Source of the DNA: Variovorax gossypii
Lineage (GTDB): Bacteria; Pseudomonadota; Gammaproteobacteria; Burkholderiales; Burkholderiaceae_C
DNA length: 64,000 nt
NCBI RefSeq assembly: GCF_003965815.1
Contig: NZ_RXOE01000002.1
Coordinates: forward strand, 186,001-250,000
Direction: 5' to 3'
In this document: in pieces, positions 9,823 through 19,576 of the stretch
Layout of the letters: every line of letters starts with the position of its first letter
Position numbering within the stretch: position 1 is the first letter of the stretch
Made by a program: the position numbers and the translations under genes
The notes under the pieces: generated by a model
Database searches by the model: none
What the model was told of the DNA's origin: nothing
What the model saw: the letters and a program-made list of their open reading frames with translations, nothing else

Positions 9823-10722
9823 ATGAAAAAACAAGTATTGGCATTGGCGGTTGCGGCACTGGCCGCTGGCGGCGCGATGGCGCAGGCCAACGACACGCTG
9901 GCCAAGATCAAGGCTTCCGGCGTCATCACCGAAGGCGTGCGTGAATCTTCCGGCCTGTCGTACACGCTGGGCAATGGCCAATACACCGGCTTCCACTACG
10001 ACGTCTGCGCCAACATCATCAAGGACCTCGAGAAGGCCGCCGGCAAGAAGCTCGAAGTCAAGTACCAGCCCGTGACCTCGCAGAACCGCATTCCGCTCGT
10101 GCAGAACGGTACCGTCGACATCGAGTGCGGCTCCACCACCAACAACGCCACCCGCCAGAAGGACGTGTCCTTCGGCGTGACCACCTACGTCGAAGAAACC
10201 AAGATCGTCGTCAAGGCCAACTCGGGCATCAACTCGCTGGCCGACCTGAAGGACAAGACGGTCGCCACCACCACCGGCACCACGCCGCTGCAGACCGTGC
10301 GCAAGCAGAAGCGCGCCGAGAACCTGACCTTCAAGGAGGTCTACGGCAAGGACCACTCCGACAGCTTCCTGCTGCTCGAAACCGGCCGCGCCGACGCCTT
10401 CGTGATGGACGGCTCGATCCTGGCTGCCCTGGCCGCCAAGTCGAAGTCGCCCAAGGACTACAAGATCCTGCCGGACGTGCTGGCCGTCGAACCCATCGCC
10501 ATCATGATCCGCAAGGACGACCCCGCCTTCAAGAAGGCCGTGGACGACAGCATCAAGGCACAGGCCAAGTCGGGCGAACTCGCCAAGCTGTACGACAAGT
10601 GGTTCCTGAAGCCGATTCCCCCGGCAGGCGTGACCATCGGCCTGCCGCTGGGTGAAGCCACCAAGAACGCCTGGGCCAACCCGAACGACAAGCCCGCCGA
10701 AGAGTACGTCACCAAGGAATAA
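9823..10722 (+). CDS. gltI: Glutamate/aspartate ABC transporter substrate-binding protein
   Basis: Periplasmic binding protein of the SBP_bac_3 family. Residues 1-20 form a classical signal peptide (MKKQVLALAVAALAAGGAMA). The mature part contains YTGFHYDVCANI and VDIECGSTTNNATRQKDVSF, which closely match GltI-type proteins that bind Glu and Asp. ATG at 9823 with AGGAG upstream is chosen. The permease and ATPase genes follow after a terminator hairpin, an arrangement that usually yields more binding protein than membrane subunits. Confidence 0.9.
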   Translation: MKKQVLALAVAALAAGGAMAQANDTLAKIKASGVITEGVRESSGLSYTLGNGQYTGFHYDVCANIIKDLEKAAGKKLEVKYQPVTSQNRIPLVQNGTVDIECGSTTNNATRQKDVSFGVTTYVEETKIVVKANSGINSLADLKDKTVATTTGTTPLQTVRKQKRAENLTFKEVYGKDHSDSFLLLETGRADAFVMDGSILAALAAKSKSPKDYKILPDVLAVEPIAIMIRKDDPAFKKAVDDSIKAQAKSGELAKLYDKWFLKPIPPAGVTIGLPLGEATKNAWANPNDKPAEEYVTKE

Positions 10723-10743
10723 GCGGCGCGTCGCTGCGTGATG

Positions 10744-10774
10744 ACGCCCACCTTTCGCGGTGGGCGTTTCTTTT
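10744..10774 (+). terminator. Hairpin terminator between gltI and gltJ
   Basis: A perfect 9-bp stem (10744-10752 with 10759-10767) around a 6-base loop, followed by a T-rich run. It lies between the binding-protein gene and the first permease gene. It likely ends part of the transcripts so that the binding protein is made in excess. Confidence 0.8.
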
Positions 10775-10820
10775 CAAGGGACTGGTTTTCGTAGAGACGG
10801 TGAAGAAGGAGTAAACACAA

Positions 10821-11546
10821 ATGGGCAACTGGGATTGGCAGGTTTTCCTGCAGGACCCCGGGGGGGAATATCCGAGCTACCTGCAATGGATGCTCTCGGC
10901 GTGGGGCTGGACCGTGTCGGTCGCGCTGCTGGCGCTGGTCGTGGCGCTGGTGCTGGGCTCGCTCATCGGCATCATCCGCACGCTGCCCGACAGCCCGTGG
11001 CTGGTGCGGCTGGGCAATGCCTGGGTCGAGCTGTTCCGCAACATCCCGCTGCTGGTGCAGATCTTCCTCTGGTACCACGTGATCCCGGCGCTCATTCCCG
11101 TCATGAAGGGCGTGCCGAGCTTCATCCTCGTGGTGCTGGCGCTGGGCTTCTTCACCTCCGCGCGTATCGCCGAGCAGGTGCGCTCGGGCATCCAGGCGCT
11201 GCCCAAGGGCCAGCGCTACGCGGGCATGGCCGTGGGCTTCACCACCGCGCAGTACTACCGCTACGTGATCCTGCCGATGGCCTACCGCATCATCATCCCG
11301 CCGCTCACGAGCGAGACGATGAACATCTTCAAGAACTCGTCCGTCGCCTTCGCGGTGTCGGTCGCCGAGCTCACCATGTTCGCGATGCAGGCGCAGGAAG
11401 AAACCTCGCGCGGCATCGAGGTCTACCTCGCCGTGACGGCGTGCTACGTGGTCTCGGCACTCATCATCAACCGCCTCATGGCGTTCATCGAGAAGAAGAC
11501 CCGCGTGCCGGGCTTCATCGTCTCGGCCGGCGGCGGAGGACACTGA
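10821..11546 (+). CDS. gltJ: Glutamate/aspartate ABC transporter permease GltJ
   Basis: Inner-membrane permease of the HisM family, 241 residues with several hydrophobic segments. It has the amphipathic EAA-type loop around GIQALPKGQRYAGMAVGFT, which contacts the ATPase, and FRNIPLLVQIFLWY near the N-terminus. The next permease follows after one base, so the two are probably translationally coupled and form a heterodimer. Confidence 0.9.
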   Translation: MGNWDWQVFLQDPGGEYPSYLQWMLSAWGWTVSVALLALVVALVLGSLIGIIRTLPDSPWLVRLGNAWVELFRNIPLLVQIFLWYHVIPALIPVMKGVPSFILVVLALGFFTSARIAEQVRSGIQALPKGQRYAGMAVGFTTAQYYRYVILPMAYRIIIPPLTSETMNIFKNSSVAFAVSVAELTMFAMQAQEETSRGIEVYLAVTACYVVSALIINRLMAFIEKKTRVPGFIVSAGGGGH

Positions 11547-11547
11547 A

Positions 11548-12237
11548 ATGATGAATCTCGACCTTTCCTTCTACAACTGGGACGTCATCAGCAACTTCGT
11601 CGTCAAGGGCTTCTACTTCAGCGTCACGCTGACGGTGGTGGCCACGATCGGCGGCGTGATCTTCGGCACGATCCTGGCGCTCATGCGCCTGTCGGGCAAG
11701 AAGTGGCTCGATGCGCCCGCGGCCCTGTACGTCAACGGCATGCGAAGCATCCCGCTGGTGATGGTGATCCTGTGGTTCTTCCTGCTGGTGCCGGCGTCGT
11801 TCTACTCGCTGTTCGGCTCGGTGGGCTCCAACTACCGCTCCGAGATCTCGGCCGTGATCACCTTCGTCGCGTTCGAGGCCGCCTACTTCAGCGAGATCAT
11901 GCGCGCGGGCATCCAGTCGATCCCGCGCGGCCAGATCAACGCCGGCCAGGCCGTGGGCATGACCTACGGCCAGAACATGCGCCTGGTGGTGCTGCCGCAG
12001 GCCTTCCGCAACATGCTGCCGGTGCTGCTCACGCAGACCATCATCCTGTTTCAGGACACGTCGCTGGTCTACGCCATCGGTGCCTACGACATGCTCAAGG
12101 GCTTCGAGACCGCCGGCAAGAACTTCGGCCGCCCGATCGAGGCCTACCTGCTCGCGGCTGTCGTGTACTTCGTCATGTGCTACGCCCTTTCTTGGCTGGT
12201 GAAACGCCTGCACAAGAAGATCGCCATCATCCGCTGA
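11548..12237 (+). CDS. gltK: Glutamate/aspartate ABC transporter permease GltK
   Basis: Second HisM-type permease, 229 residues. [20 protein letters not shown] and the EAA loop [19 protein letters not shown] are visible. It is the partner of the preceding permease; the start is practically adjacent to that gene's stop, and an alternative ATG lies one codon later. It transports acidic amino acids across the inner membrane together with the ATPase encoded next. Confidence 0.9.
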   Translation: MMNLDLSFYNWDVISNFVVKGFYFSVTLTVVATIGGVIFGTILALMRLSGKKWLDAPAALYVNGMRSIPLVMVILWFFLLVPASFYSLFGSVGSNYRSEISAVITFVAFEAAYFSEIMRAGIQSIPRGQINAGQAVGMTYGQNMRLVVLPQAFRNMLPVLLTQTIILFQDTSLVYAIGAYDMLKGFETAGKNFGRPIEAYLLAAVVYFVMCYALSWLVKRLHKKIAIIR

Positions 12238-12265
12238 CGGATTGAGTGTCCAACCGGAGAAAGAA

Positions 12266-13015
<750 letters not shown>

Positions 13016-13045
13016 GCGCCGCTGCACAGAGCAAGCAAGCGACAG

Positions 13046-13080
13046 AAAAGGCCATGCCGGCGACGGCATGGCCTTTTCTT
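13046..13080 (+). terminator. Intrinsic terminator after gltL
   Basis: A perfect 13-bp stem (13046-13058 with 13065-13077) with a 6-base loop. The A-rich upstream arm and T-rich downstream arm make it suitable for termination in both directions. It separates gltL from the convergent hydrolase gene. Confidence 0.88.
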
Positions 13081-13124
13081 TTGGACTCAGGGTCGAGCGC
13101 AGGGCCGGCCCGAGCAGGCGCCAT

Positions 13125-14189
13125 TCACTGCGGGCGGGCCTCCCCCGACAGCGCCTTGTCGAAGAAGTCCTGAATCTCGCGCCCCAGCCGCGCCAGGAAC
13201 ACCTGGCGGTCGAAACCCGGCGGGTCGTCGGCGATGTTGCCGTCGGGCGTCTGGATGGGCATGGACGGCGTGTCCATGAACGCGAAGTGCCATGCGTTCG
13301 GAATGCGGCGCAGCTCGGCCGCGGGCATGTTGCTGGCCACCCATTCGGCGTGGAAGCGCGGCACCAGGAAGCGGTCCTGCTCGGCTTCGTAGATTCGCGT
13401 GGGCACTCGCACCTGCGCGAGAGACGAAGCCGTGAAGGGAACACCCGCGGGAGCCATCGACACGACCGCGCGCACGCGCGGGTCGCGCAACGAGGGAAGC
13501 AGCGAGGCCGGCGGCACCGCGGGCGCGTTCGCGGCACCGGAAGGCGACGCGTCGCCGCGGTTGACGCCGCAGAAGATCGGATCGGCGGCGCGTTCGCTCG
13601 TGCAATGCGTGGTGATGCGCGACAGGTCGGCCTGGCCGCCCGCGAGCGCCAGCACCGTGTAGCCGCCGGCCGAATGGCCCAGGGCGCCGATGCGATAGCC
13701 CCTGTCGTCGCGCGCGATGCGGTCCTTCCATAGCGGGTCCTGCAGCAGCGCATCGATCACCCGCGAGGCCTGCCGTGGCCGCTCGCCGAAGTAGGCGGCA
13801 GCGCCCTTCTTCAGCAGCGAACCGTCCTGCCAGTTGTCGCCCGGATGGCGCAGCGCCGCGACCAGGTAGCCGTCCCGCGCGAGCGCCTCGGCCAGACTGC
13901 TGTGGCCCAGCTCGGTGCCGCCGAGGCCGTGGCTCAGCAGGATCAGGCCCTTGACCTTGTCTTCGGGCGCTGCCTGGATGGCCGCCTGCACAGTGAACGG
14001 CCCCATGGCCGTCGCGCGTGCGGGCGCCTGCGTCGGGTAGTACAGCGCGACCACCGTGGGTGCGTCGTCGGGCGCGACGCCTGGAATGCGGATTTGCCTC
14101 CAGCCGGCCTGCGCGGCCATGAGCTGGAAGGACAGCAGCAGGCCGGAAGCAAGCAGCAGGCTCTGGCGAAAGAAGGAAGCGGGGGACAT
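13125..14189 (-). CDS. Exported alpha/beta hydrolase, dienelactone hydrolase/PAF-acetylhydrolase-like
   Basis: Predicted secreted or periplasmic serine hydrolase of 354 residues. A hydrophobic signal segment opens the protein and ends near MAAQAGW. The oxyanion region LLSHGLGGTELG and the nucleophile elbow GALGHSAGGYT (GxSxG) are clear; a late HAEWVASNMP...NAWHFAFMD region probably supplies the catalytic His. ATG at 14189 is chosen because GAGGAG lies nine bases upstream; the ATG nine bases earlier directly abuts that motif. The substrate is not evident. Confidence 0.75.
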   Translation of the reverse strand: MSPASFFRQSLLLASGLLLSFQLMAAQAGWRQIRIPGVAPDDAPTVVALYYPTQAPARATAMGPFTVQAAIQAAPEDKVKGLILLSHGLGGTELGHSSLAEALARDGYLVAALRHPGDNWQDGSLLKKGAAAYFGERPRQASRVIDALLQDPLWKDRIARDDRGYRIGALGHSAGGYTVLALAGGQADLSRITTHCTSERAADPIFCGVNRGDASPSGAANAPAVPPASLLPSLRDPRVRAVVSMAPAGVPFTASSLAQVRVPTRIYEAEQDRFLVPRFHAEWVASNMPAAELRRIPNAWHFAFMDTPSMPIQTPDGNIADDPPGFDRQVFLARLGREIQDFFDKALSGEARPQ

Positions 14190-14377
14190 CGTGCGCATCT
14201 CCTCGGCGTGGTCTGTGGAATGCGCATGGTTGCCGCGTGCCGGCGCAACCTCCACGGGAATGCGACGAAATGCGCGAAAGAGGGCGCCAAGCGACTGGGC
14301 GGAGCGCGGAGCTATGCTCGTGCCGTGGCAACAGGGCGGCGCCGATAGCGCAGCCCGCACACACGGAGGAGAAAAGG

Positions 14378-14821
14378 ATGAGAAGACCCAATCGATCCTT
14401 GCATCGCACGGTGGCGGTGTTCCGCCTCGTCGCATCGGCCTGCGCGGCGGCGACCCTGCTGGCGGCACTGCCGGCACAGTCCGCCGAGAACTGGACCGAA
14501 ATTGCATCGACGCCCCGCAAGAAGGTGCTGCTGCAGCGCGATTCCATCCGCCCGCACGACGGCATGGTGGAAGCCTGGACGCTCTATCGTTATGACGAAC
14601 TGCAGACCGACGTCGGCAAGACCCCGTACCGCACCTCGCGCTACCTCTACGACTACGACTGCAAGGGCGCGCGCGAAAAGGCGCGCCGCGTCGTGAGCCA
14701 CAACGGCCCGCTGGAGGTGCACGACATCGACCTCAGCCGGCATACCGAGTGGAAGGCCGTCGGCGGCCCCACCACGGTGAGCGGGATCGTGTTCAAGCAT
14801 GTGTGCGCGCAGGTGCGTTGA
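14378..14821 (+). CDS. Exported surface-adhesin E-like protein
   Basis: Small secreted protein of 147 residues with a signal peptide ending near AQSAENW. The pattern WTEIASTPRKKVLLQRDSI, then EAWTLYRYDE, an S-R-Y-L-Y-DYDCKG segment and a late second Cys matches the adhesin-E-like (CNP1-like) family of uncharacterised periplasmic proteins. Two cysteines may form a disulfide. GGAGGA precedes the ATG. Function is unknown; the family name comes from a Haemophilus surface protein. Confidence 0.65.
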   Translation: MRRPNRSLHRTVAVFRLVASACAAATLLAALPAQSAENWTEIASTPRKKVLLQRDSIRPHDGMVEAWTLYRYDELQTDVGKTPYRTSRYLYDYDCKGAREKARRVVSHNGPLEVHDIDLSRHTEWKAVGGPTTVSGIVFKHVCAQVR

Positions 14822-14933
14822 CCGGGGCGCGTGCTGTCGTGGTCGACAATTGACTGCTACCAAGCCGGCAGCGAGCACACACAGCGAACCGCCAGTCTTC
14901 ACCTCAAACGTGCATCTCACATGTGCATCTCAC

Positions 14934-15233
14934 ATGACCAGAATCTTTCTGTACGGTGTTGAGGCCACGTATGGCGGCGGTTGCGACTTTGAGTGGCCAG
15001 CACCTCCTCTAGGTGGTAGGCACAAACTCATTCTCTTCTTGGCGCAAACGAACGAGTCTGCTCAAGATGATCGCGTCGTTTCAGAACTCGCGAGATTTGG
15101 GTTTGTCGATCTTCACGTTGGCATTGGGCGGCCGATAGAGGTTGAAGCGCTGAATGACCCGCGGATGCAAGTGTTCAGAAGGCACTATGAGGGTGCCCTT
15201 GCGGAGGGGGTCTCGATTGTTTGGTATCCGTAG
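14934..15233 (+). CDS. Small hypothetical protein
   Basis: A 99-residue protein I do not recognise. It starts MTRIFLYGVEATYGGGCDFE and ends SIVWYP; it looks like a compact cytoplasmic alpha/beta protein with no signal or membrane segment. The base composition is clearly AT-richer than the flanking genes. It opens a run of small orphan genes on the same strand, and the short size and context would fit an immunity-type protein, though nothing in the sequence proves this. Confidence 0.5.
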   Translation: MTRIFLYGVEATYGGGCDFEWPAPPLGGRHKLILFLAQTNESAQDDRVVSELARFGFVDLHVGIGRPIEVEALNDPRMQVFRRHYEGALAEGVSIVWYP

Positions 15234-15347
15234 CGGCCGGCGTGTTGCAAAGGTTCAATGCGGCCAGGATCAGACTTCGCATCTTCGCCTTCAATACGTC
15301 CATCATCGCCAAGAGCTTTCGAGTACTTCACATCAGGCTATCACTCC

Positions 15348-15785
15348 ATGGAAGCAAGGAACCGCTTTGGTGCTCTTTCGGTGTTCTTCGGTATTGCAGG
15401 GTTGCTGGCTGCCATCGGATTTACAGAAGCCCAGCGCGTGCGCATACCGGGATTTGGCCATCTCCTTACCTGGATGGATCGACGAGGCTGGGTAAGAACG
15501 CCGCCTCCAGGTCAAGTGCCCGAATGGCGGCCCTTGGGTCTTCTTGATCTCACGGATGACCGGGTCCTTCAATGGACTCTCGTGTACTCGGTCTGTTTTG
15601 CAATTTGGGCCATATTGATGGCACTCGTGGCCGAGTATGAGTGCGAAGAATCATCAAGCTTGAGTTTGGGCTTCATTCTGGGAGCGCTGGCCCTCTATGT
15701 TCAGGGCTTCGAGTACGGCATGTTCGCGCTGCTTTCTGGTGGCGCCACCCTTGTACTTATTCGGCGCGGAAGGCCTAATCTTTAG
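15348..15785 (+). CDS. Hypothetical membrane protein
   Basis: A 145-residue protein with an N-terminal hydrophobic segment (FGALSVFFGIAGLLAAIGF) and two or three more near the C-terminus (LVYSVCFAIWAILMALVA, then a segment around GFILGALALYVQGFEYGMF). A polar loop with several Arg and Pro lies between them. The ATG at 15348 is chosen since it places the first membrane segment near the N-terminus. The family is not recognised. Part of the AT-richer small-gene run. Confidence 0.5.
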   Translation: MEARNRFGALSVFFGIAGLLAAIGFTEAQRVRIPGFGHLLTWMDRRGWVRTPPPGQVPEWRPLGLLDLTDDRVLQWTLVYSVCFAIWAILMALVAEYECEESSSLSLGFILGALALYVQGFEYGMFALLSGGATLVLIRRGRPNL

Positions 15786-15985
15786 CCGATCAGACAACGC
15801 GTAGGCGGACCAACGCGTCACTGGTCGCAGGCGTTAAAGACTCACTTTCGAGAAAGTCAGAAGGAATGCAGCGGACCCTGCGTCTCCGGCCATCCTTCGA
15901 CTACAACCGGGCAGGACCGGGCCTTCCTTTGTCGGTCAGAATCCCGGCGGCAAGGCTGACCAAACAGCCTCTAAGGACCTTGGCG

Positions 15986-16489
15986 ATGGCAAAGATTCGG
16001 AGTCTTTGGATATTCGTGTTCGCGCTCGCCCTTCCGGCGTTTGCGCAGCAGAGCGGCGTTGGCGTCACCACCTTTCGGGCCTTGCCGCCGAGGCAGATTG
16101 AGCAGATGGATCGCCAACGTGCGCACGTAGCCGCCCTGCTCCAGAAACACCGCCCCGGGCATCGATTCCAGCGGTCACCTGCGGACTTTGCGGAACTGCA
16201 GTCGCTCGTTGACGCGCATGTTGTCCAGAACATGGATACCTGGGGCTTGCAGGCCTTAGGTGTGGTCTTCGGCGACGCGCTGCAGGCGGCCAATGCACCG
16301 CTCGCCTGGTGTGAGGTCACAGATGAGTTTGGAACGGACCCGACCTTGCGGGTCGGTTCGACCTCTTACCAGGTCAATGCGCTGACGATGATTTCCAAGC
16401 GTATCGAACGAGGCGAGACGGTGGACGTCCTTGACCTCGCAAACCACGTCAAGCAATCGGTGGCGCAAGCAACCGGCGGTAAACAGTGA
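15986..16489 (+). CDS. DUF3806-like exported protein
   Basis: A 167-residue protein with a signal peptide (residues 1-20, ending AFAQQ). The core has WGLQALGVVFGDAL, LAWCEVTDEFG and ALTMISKRIERGETVDV, which match the DUF3806 pattern as I remember it. Members occur near toxin or surface systems, but no activity is known. It overlaps the next small gene by a GTGA start/stop if the GTG start of that gene is used. Confidence 0.6.
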   Translation: MAKIRSLWIFVFALALPAFAQQSGVGVTTFRALPPRQIEQMDRQRAHVAALLQKHRPGHRFQRSPADFAELQSLVDAHVVQNMDTWGLQALGVVFGDALQAANAPLAWCEVTDEFGTDPTLRVGSTSYQVNALTMISKRIERGETVDVLDLANHVKQSVAQATGGKQ

Positions 16490-16806
16490 TCTCGGCTTTC
16501 GGCCATCACCAGACCTTCGCCATGGCGCCAGAAAATTACCCAGTGGTTGGTCGATTCAAGAACGAAACCGCATTCGCGATAACGCTGTATCTTGAGATGG
16601 TCCCCGAAGAGGTAATCCTTGAGCCTGGCGATGAGGTGGAACTGCTTGCGCAACCTACTGACAACCTGCTGCCTCTCGGCGTGACCCCTGTGGAGGATGG
16701 TTTCCATATACACGCACACAAAGAGTGGGACCCGGATTGGCACGTCAGGTTCAGAGGTCGAGTTATCAAGGCCGGCAATCCAACCCGTCTTTCTGATTAC
16801 CGCTAA
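16486..16806 (+). CDS. Small hypothetical protein
   Basis: Cytoplasmic protein of 106 residues from the GTG overlapping the previous stop, or 94 from the ATG at 16522 (MAPENYPVVGRF). Neither has a clear ribosome site. The sequence is acidic and beta-rich (VILEPGDEVELLAQPTDN, DWHVRFRGRVIKAG) and reads like a small sandwich domain. Not recognised. Compact size and co-orientation with the DUF3806 gene suggest joint expression. Confidence 0.5.
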   Translation: MISAFGHHQTFAMAPENYPVVGRFKNETAFAITLYLEMVPEEVILEPGDEVELLAQPTDNLLPLGVTPVEDGFHIHAHKEWDPDWHVRFRGRVIKAGNPTRLSDYR

Positions 16807-16894
16807 AGCCGAGCACCTGAGATGCTTGCATCGATAAACGCCAGGCGACCGGCCAATGCCGGCCAGAAGCAGACATCCCTCCAAGGCCATGCAC

Positions 16895-17128
16895 ATGAAG
16901 CAGACACGCCCAACTTGGCTTGTGAGAATGGGCTATATCTCGATCGCTCTAGGCATCCTTCTGCTGTTGCCGCTTGGCGATCTTCTGCCGGTCGATCTGT
17001 TTGGCGGTGTGCATCACTACTACCGCGTCGTCCCAGCTGAGCACAGCTGGCTCGTGGAGGCATTGTTGATTGGACTCGGCATGCTGTTGGTGCTGGTTGG
17101 CCGAGCGTTGCGCAACAAAGGTCAGTGA
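16895..17128 (+). CDS. Small hypothetical membrane protein
   Basis: A 77-residue protein with two hydrophobic segments, MGYISIALGILLLLPLGDLL and VEALLIGLGMLLVLVGRAL, joined by a short polar loop with HHYYRVV. AAGG lies eight bases before the ATG at 16895, which favours it over the ATG two codons earlier. No family recognised. Confidence 0.45.
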   Translation: MKQTRPTWLVRMGYISIALGILLLLPLGDLLPVDLFGGVHHYYRVVPAEHSWLVEALLIGLGMLLVLVGRALRNKGQ

Positions 17129-17192
17129 TGGCTAGGAAAGAATCCGGCCAACACTAGTCAAATCCTCATCTCAAATCTCAACAGGAGAGAAC

Positions 17193-17447
17193 GTGGTTTT
17201 CCTTGCAATCACTCCGCGCGGCCTGCAGGATGCGCTCCAGGAAGCGGTGAACTCAGCCACGGAGGTCTGGTGTGGCGCTGATGCAATTTCCGAGGAAGAT
17301 TTCGCTGCCCGGAAGGGAAAAGGCCTGACGCGTTTCCAATACGAATTGGGGACGCGAGACCCCCTCATATTGGAGGATGCTCTCGATACCATCAGGCAGC
17401 ACCACCCCAGCGAGGTTGTCTGGGTTGAAGTCCTTGCCTCAGGCTAG
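17193..17447 (+). CDS. Small hypothetical protein
   Basis: An 84-residue protein from a GTG start with a good ribosome site (AGGAGAGA at 17183-17190). The sequence includes VWCGADAISEEDFAARKGKG and ends VVWVEVLASG. No signal peptide or membrane segment. Not recognised. Part of the same AT-richer small-gene run. Confidence 0.5.
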   Translation: MVFLAITPRGLQDALQEAVNSATEVWCGADAISEEDFAARKGKGLTRFQYELGTRDPLILEDALDTIRQHHPSEVVWVEVLASG

Positions 17448-17524
17448 GCAGCTCGACCGTGTTCGGCCACAACCAGCCCCTTGCGTCGTCGGGAAAAAAA
17501 TCGGTCAGAAGCGGAAATTCATAG

Positions 17525-18001
17525 ATGAGAAGTTTTCTTGGCACTGCACTGCTTGCAATCTCATGCGCGGCTTCGGCGATGCCTCCAGTGGAAATGTGGA
17601 GCACCGCAACTGCGACGAGACCCTCGGACGGCTGGGTCATGGTCTACCGATTCGCCGACCGCTTGTCCTCGGACTTCAAGAAATCGAGCCAGCCCGAACG
17701 CGTCTCAATAGTCTGGCGGTATACCGGAAGCAAGGGGCTTCCAGTGACTCCAGAACGAGAGGCGATGGATGCGTTGGAAGACGCCGTCGAGCGCTTCGCG
17801 CCGAACAAGGCCACTTTGGCCGTCGTCTCCACGGGCAACAACCAGCGAAGGTGGGTCTACTACACCGAGTCTGCCAGCAACTTCATCGAAGCTGTCCGGA
17901 GCGTGCAGTCTCGCGCTTCGCATGTTTCGCTCGAATTTGAGACTACCGCCGACCCAGGATGGACCTTTCACGATTCATTCGTGCGCTCTATTCGCCGATA
18001 G
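17525..18001 (+). CDS. Exported DUF695-like protein
   Basis: A 158-residue protein with a signal peptide (MRSFLGTALLAISCAASA). The body (GWVMVYRFADRL, SIVWRYTG, then RWVYYTESASNFIEAV and DPGWTFHDSF) matches the DUF695 pattern of uncharacterised proteins. It is the last member of the small-gene run; the spacer after it up to 18251 shows nothing recognisable. Confidence 0.6.
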   Translation: MRSFLGTALLAISCAASAMPPVEMWSTATATRPSDGWVMVYRFADRLSSDFKKSSQPERVSIVWRYTGSKGLPVTPEREAMDALEDAVERFAPNKATLAVVSTGNNQRRWVYYTESASNFIEAVRSVQSRASHVSLEFETTADPGWTFHDSFVRSIRR

Positions 18002-18251
18002 ACTGGTGCGCGGCAAAAGCCCGCTATCGAGAAGGTGACATGTCTGACATGGGCCCAGGGCCAGCATTGACCCGGCTTCACCGCCCGGCCCAAACGGACA
18101 ACCAATTCCGAAGCACGCGACCGTTAGTGCCAAGCTAACTGCAGTCCTTCGCCTTCCTCCAATTCACTCGCTGGTAGAGCGTTGTCGCCATCCCTGTCCG
18201 AACGCTGTTGGCCATTCATCGAGTCGAGCCGCAAACAAACCGAGGTACCGC

Positions 18252-19331
18252 TCAAGGCAACCGCGAAATCCTCTGCGTCAGCAGATCGAAGAACCCCTGC
18301 GCATCCCCTTCCGCGATCCAGTTCACGTTGGCTGGCTTCTTCAGCCCGCCATACCAGTCCACCACCGTCTGCCCGAAGCCCAGCCCTTCGCGGCTGTCGA
18401 CTTCCACGTTCACCTTGCGGCCCTTGAAGAGCGATGGCTGCAGCAGGTAGGCGACCACGGTAGCGTCGTGCACCGGGCCGCCGGGCAGGCCGTAGTACTG
18501 CATGTCGTGCTGCACGTAGGCGTCGAGGATGTCGGCCACGGTCCTGCCGGCCTGGTTGCCGAGGCCGCGCAGCTTTGCGATGCGCTCGGGGCTGGTCAGC
18601 ACCTTGTGCGTCAGGTCCAACGGCAGCATGGTGATCGGCACGCCGCTCTTCAGCACGATCTCGGCCGCATGCGGATCGGCGAACACGTTGAACTCGGCGG
18701 TGGGCGTGATGTTGCCGCCGTTGAAATGCGCACCGCCCATGAGCACCAGCTCGCGCAGGCCGCGCGTGATGTCGGGCGCCTGCGTGAGCGCCAGCGCGAG
18801 GTTGGTTTCGGGGCCGAGCATCGCTAGCGTCACGCTCTTCTCGGGCGCGGCGCGCAGCGTGCGGATCAGGTAGTCGACTGCATTGCCCTCGGCCAGCGGC
18901 TGGCTTGGCTCGTGCACCTTCACGCCGGTGATGCCTTCGCTGCCGTGGATGTCGGCCGCGTAGATCGGCGTGCGCAGCAGAGGGCGCGGTGCGCCGGCAT
19001 AGATGGCGATGTCGGGCCGCTTCGCCCACTCGCGGGCGAGGCGCGCGTTGCGCGAAGTCTTCGAAAGCGGCACGTTACCGGCCACCGTGGTGAGCGCCTG
19101 GATCTTCAACTGCTCCGGCGAGGCCATGGCGAACAGCAGCGCGATCACGTCGTCGGCGCCCGGGTCGGTGTCGATGATGAGCGTGTGCGTCGTTGCCGGC
19201 GTGGCGTCGGCGGCGTGGGCCTTCGGGGCGATGAAGCTGGCGGTCAAGAGGGCAACGAGTCCGAGAAAAAGAATCGGGAAGAGCGCGGCGAGGCGCGATG
19301 GCAGCGCCAGTGCTGCGGGCCTTGAATGCAT
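18252..19331 (-). CDS. Exported inosine/uridine-preferring nucleoside hydrolase
   Basis: N-ribohydrolase that splits nucleosides to base and ribose. The calcium-binding N-terminal motif DTDPGADDVIAL is intact, as are the GGAHFNGGNITP region and the C-terminal GPVHDATVVAYLL His-Asp. A signal peptide of about 40 residues, ending near AHAADA, precedes the catalytic domain, so the enzyme should act outside the cytoplasm. AAGGAG lies eight bases before the start. The mature enzyme has a normal family length of about 320 residues. Confidence 0.85.
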   Translation of the reverse strand: MHSRPAALALPSRLAALFPILFLGLVALLTASFIAPKAHAADATPATTHTLIIDTDPGADDVIALLFAMASPEQLKIQALTTVAGNVPLSKTSRNARLAREWAKRPDIAIYAGAPRPLLRTPIYAADIHGSEGITGVKVHEPSQPLAEGNAVDYLIRTLRAAPEKSVTLAMLGPETNLALALTQAPDITRGLRELVLMGGAHFNGGNITPTAEFNVFADPHAAEIVLKSGVPITMLPLDLTHKVLTSPERIAKLRGLGNQAGRTVADILDAYVQHDMQYYGLPGGPVHDATVVAYLLQPSLFKGRKVNVEVDSREGLGFGQTVVDWYGGLKKPANVNWIAEGDAQGFFDLLTQRISRLP

Positions 19332-19576
19332 GGGGAAGACTCCTTGCGGACGCTGTGAAGAAAGCGCCTCTCGAATCAGTCTGCCAGAGCATCGCGCGGC
19401 ACGAACACCGGAACGCGAAGGCATTTTCGATGCGCTCGCGCGTGGCCGCAACGTTGCGCATACCAAGGCGTTAGCGCATCGGAAAGGCCGAAACTGAAAG
19501 TGCGCAAGGCACGGCGAAGAGGTTTCATCCGCCGTGCCCGAGGCCATGCCCCGCGTGTTGCAAAAACGCCGCTTGT

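Noticed and set aside
14822..18120. Integron-like gene cassette array
   Set aside because: The small co-oriented genes invite this idea, and 15786-15850 has a GGCGTTAAAG-like motif, but no paired RYYYAAC/GTTRRRY attC sites follow the genes and no integrase gene is present.
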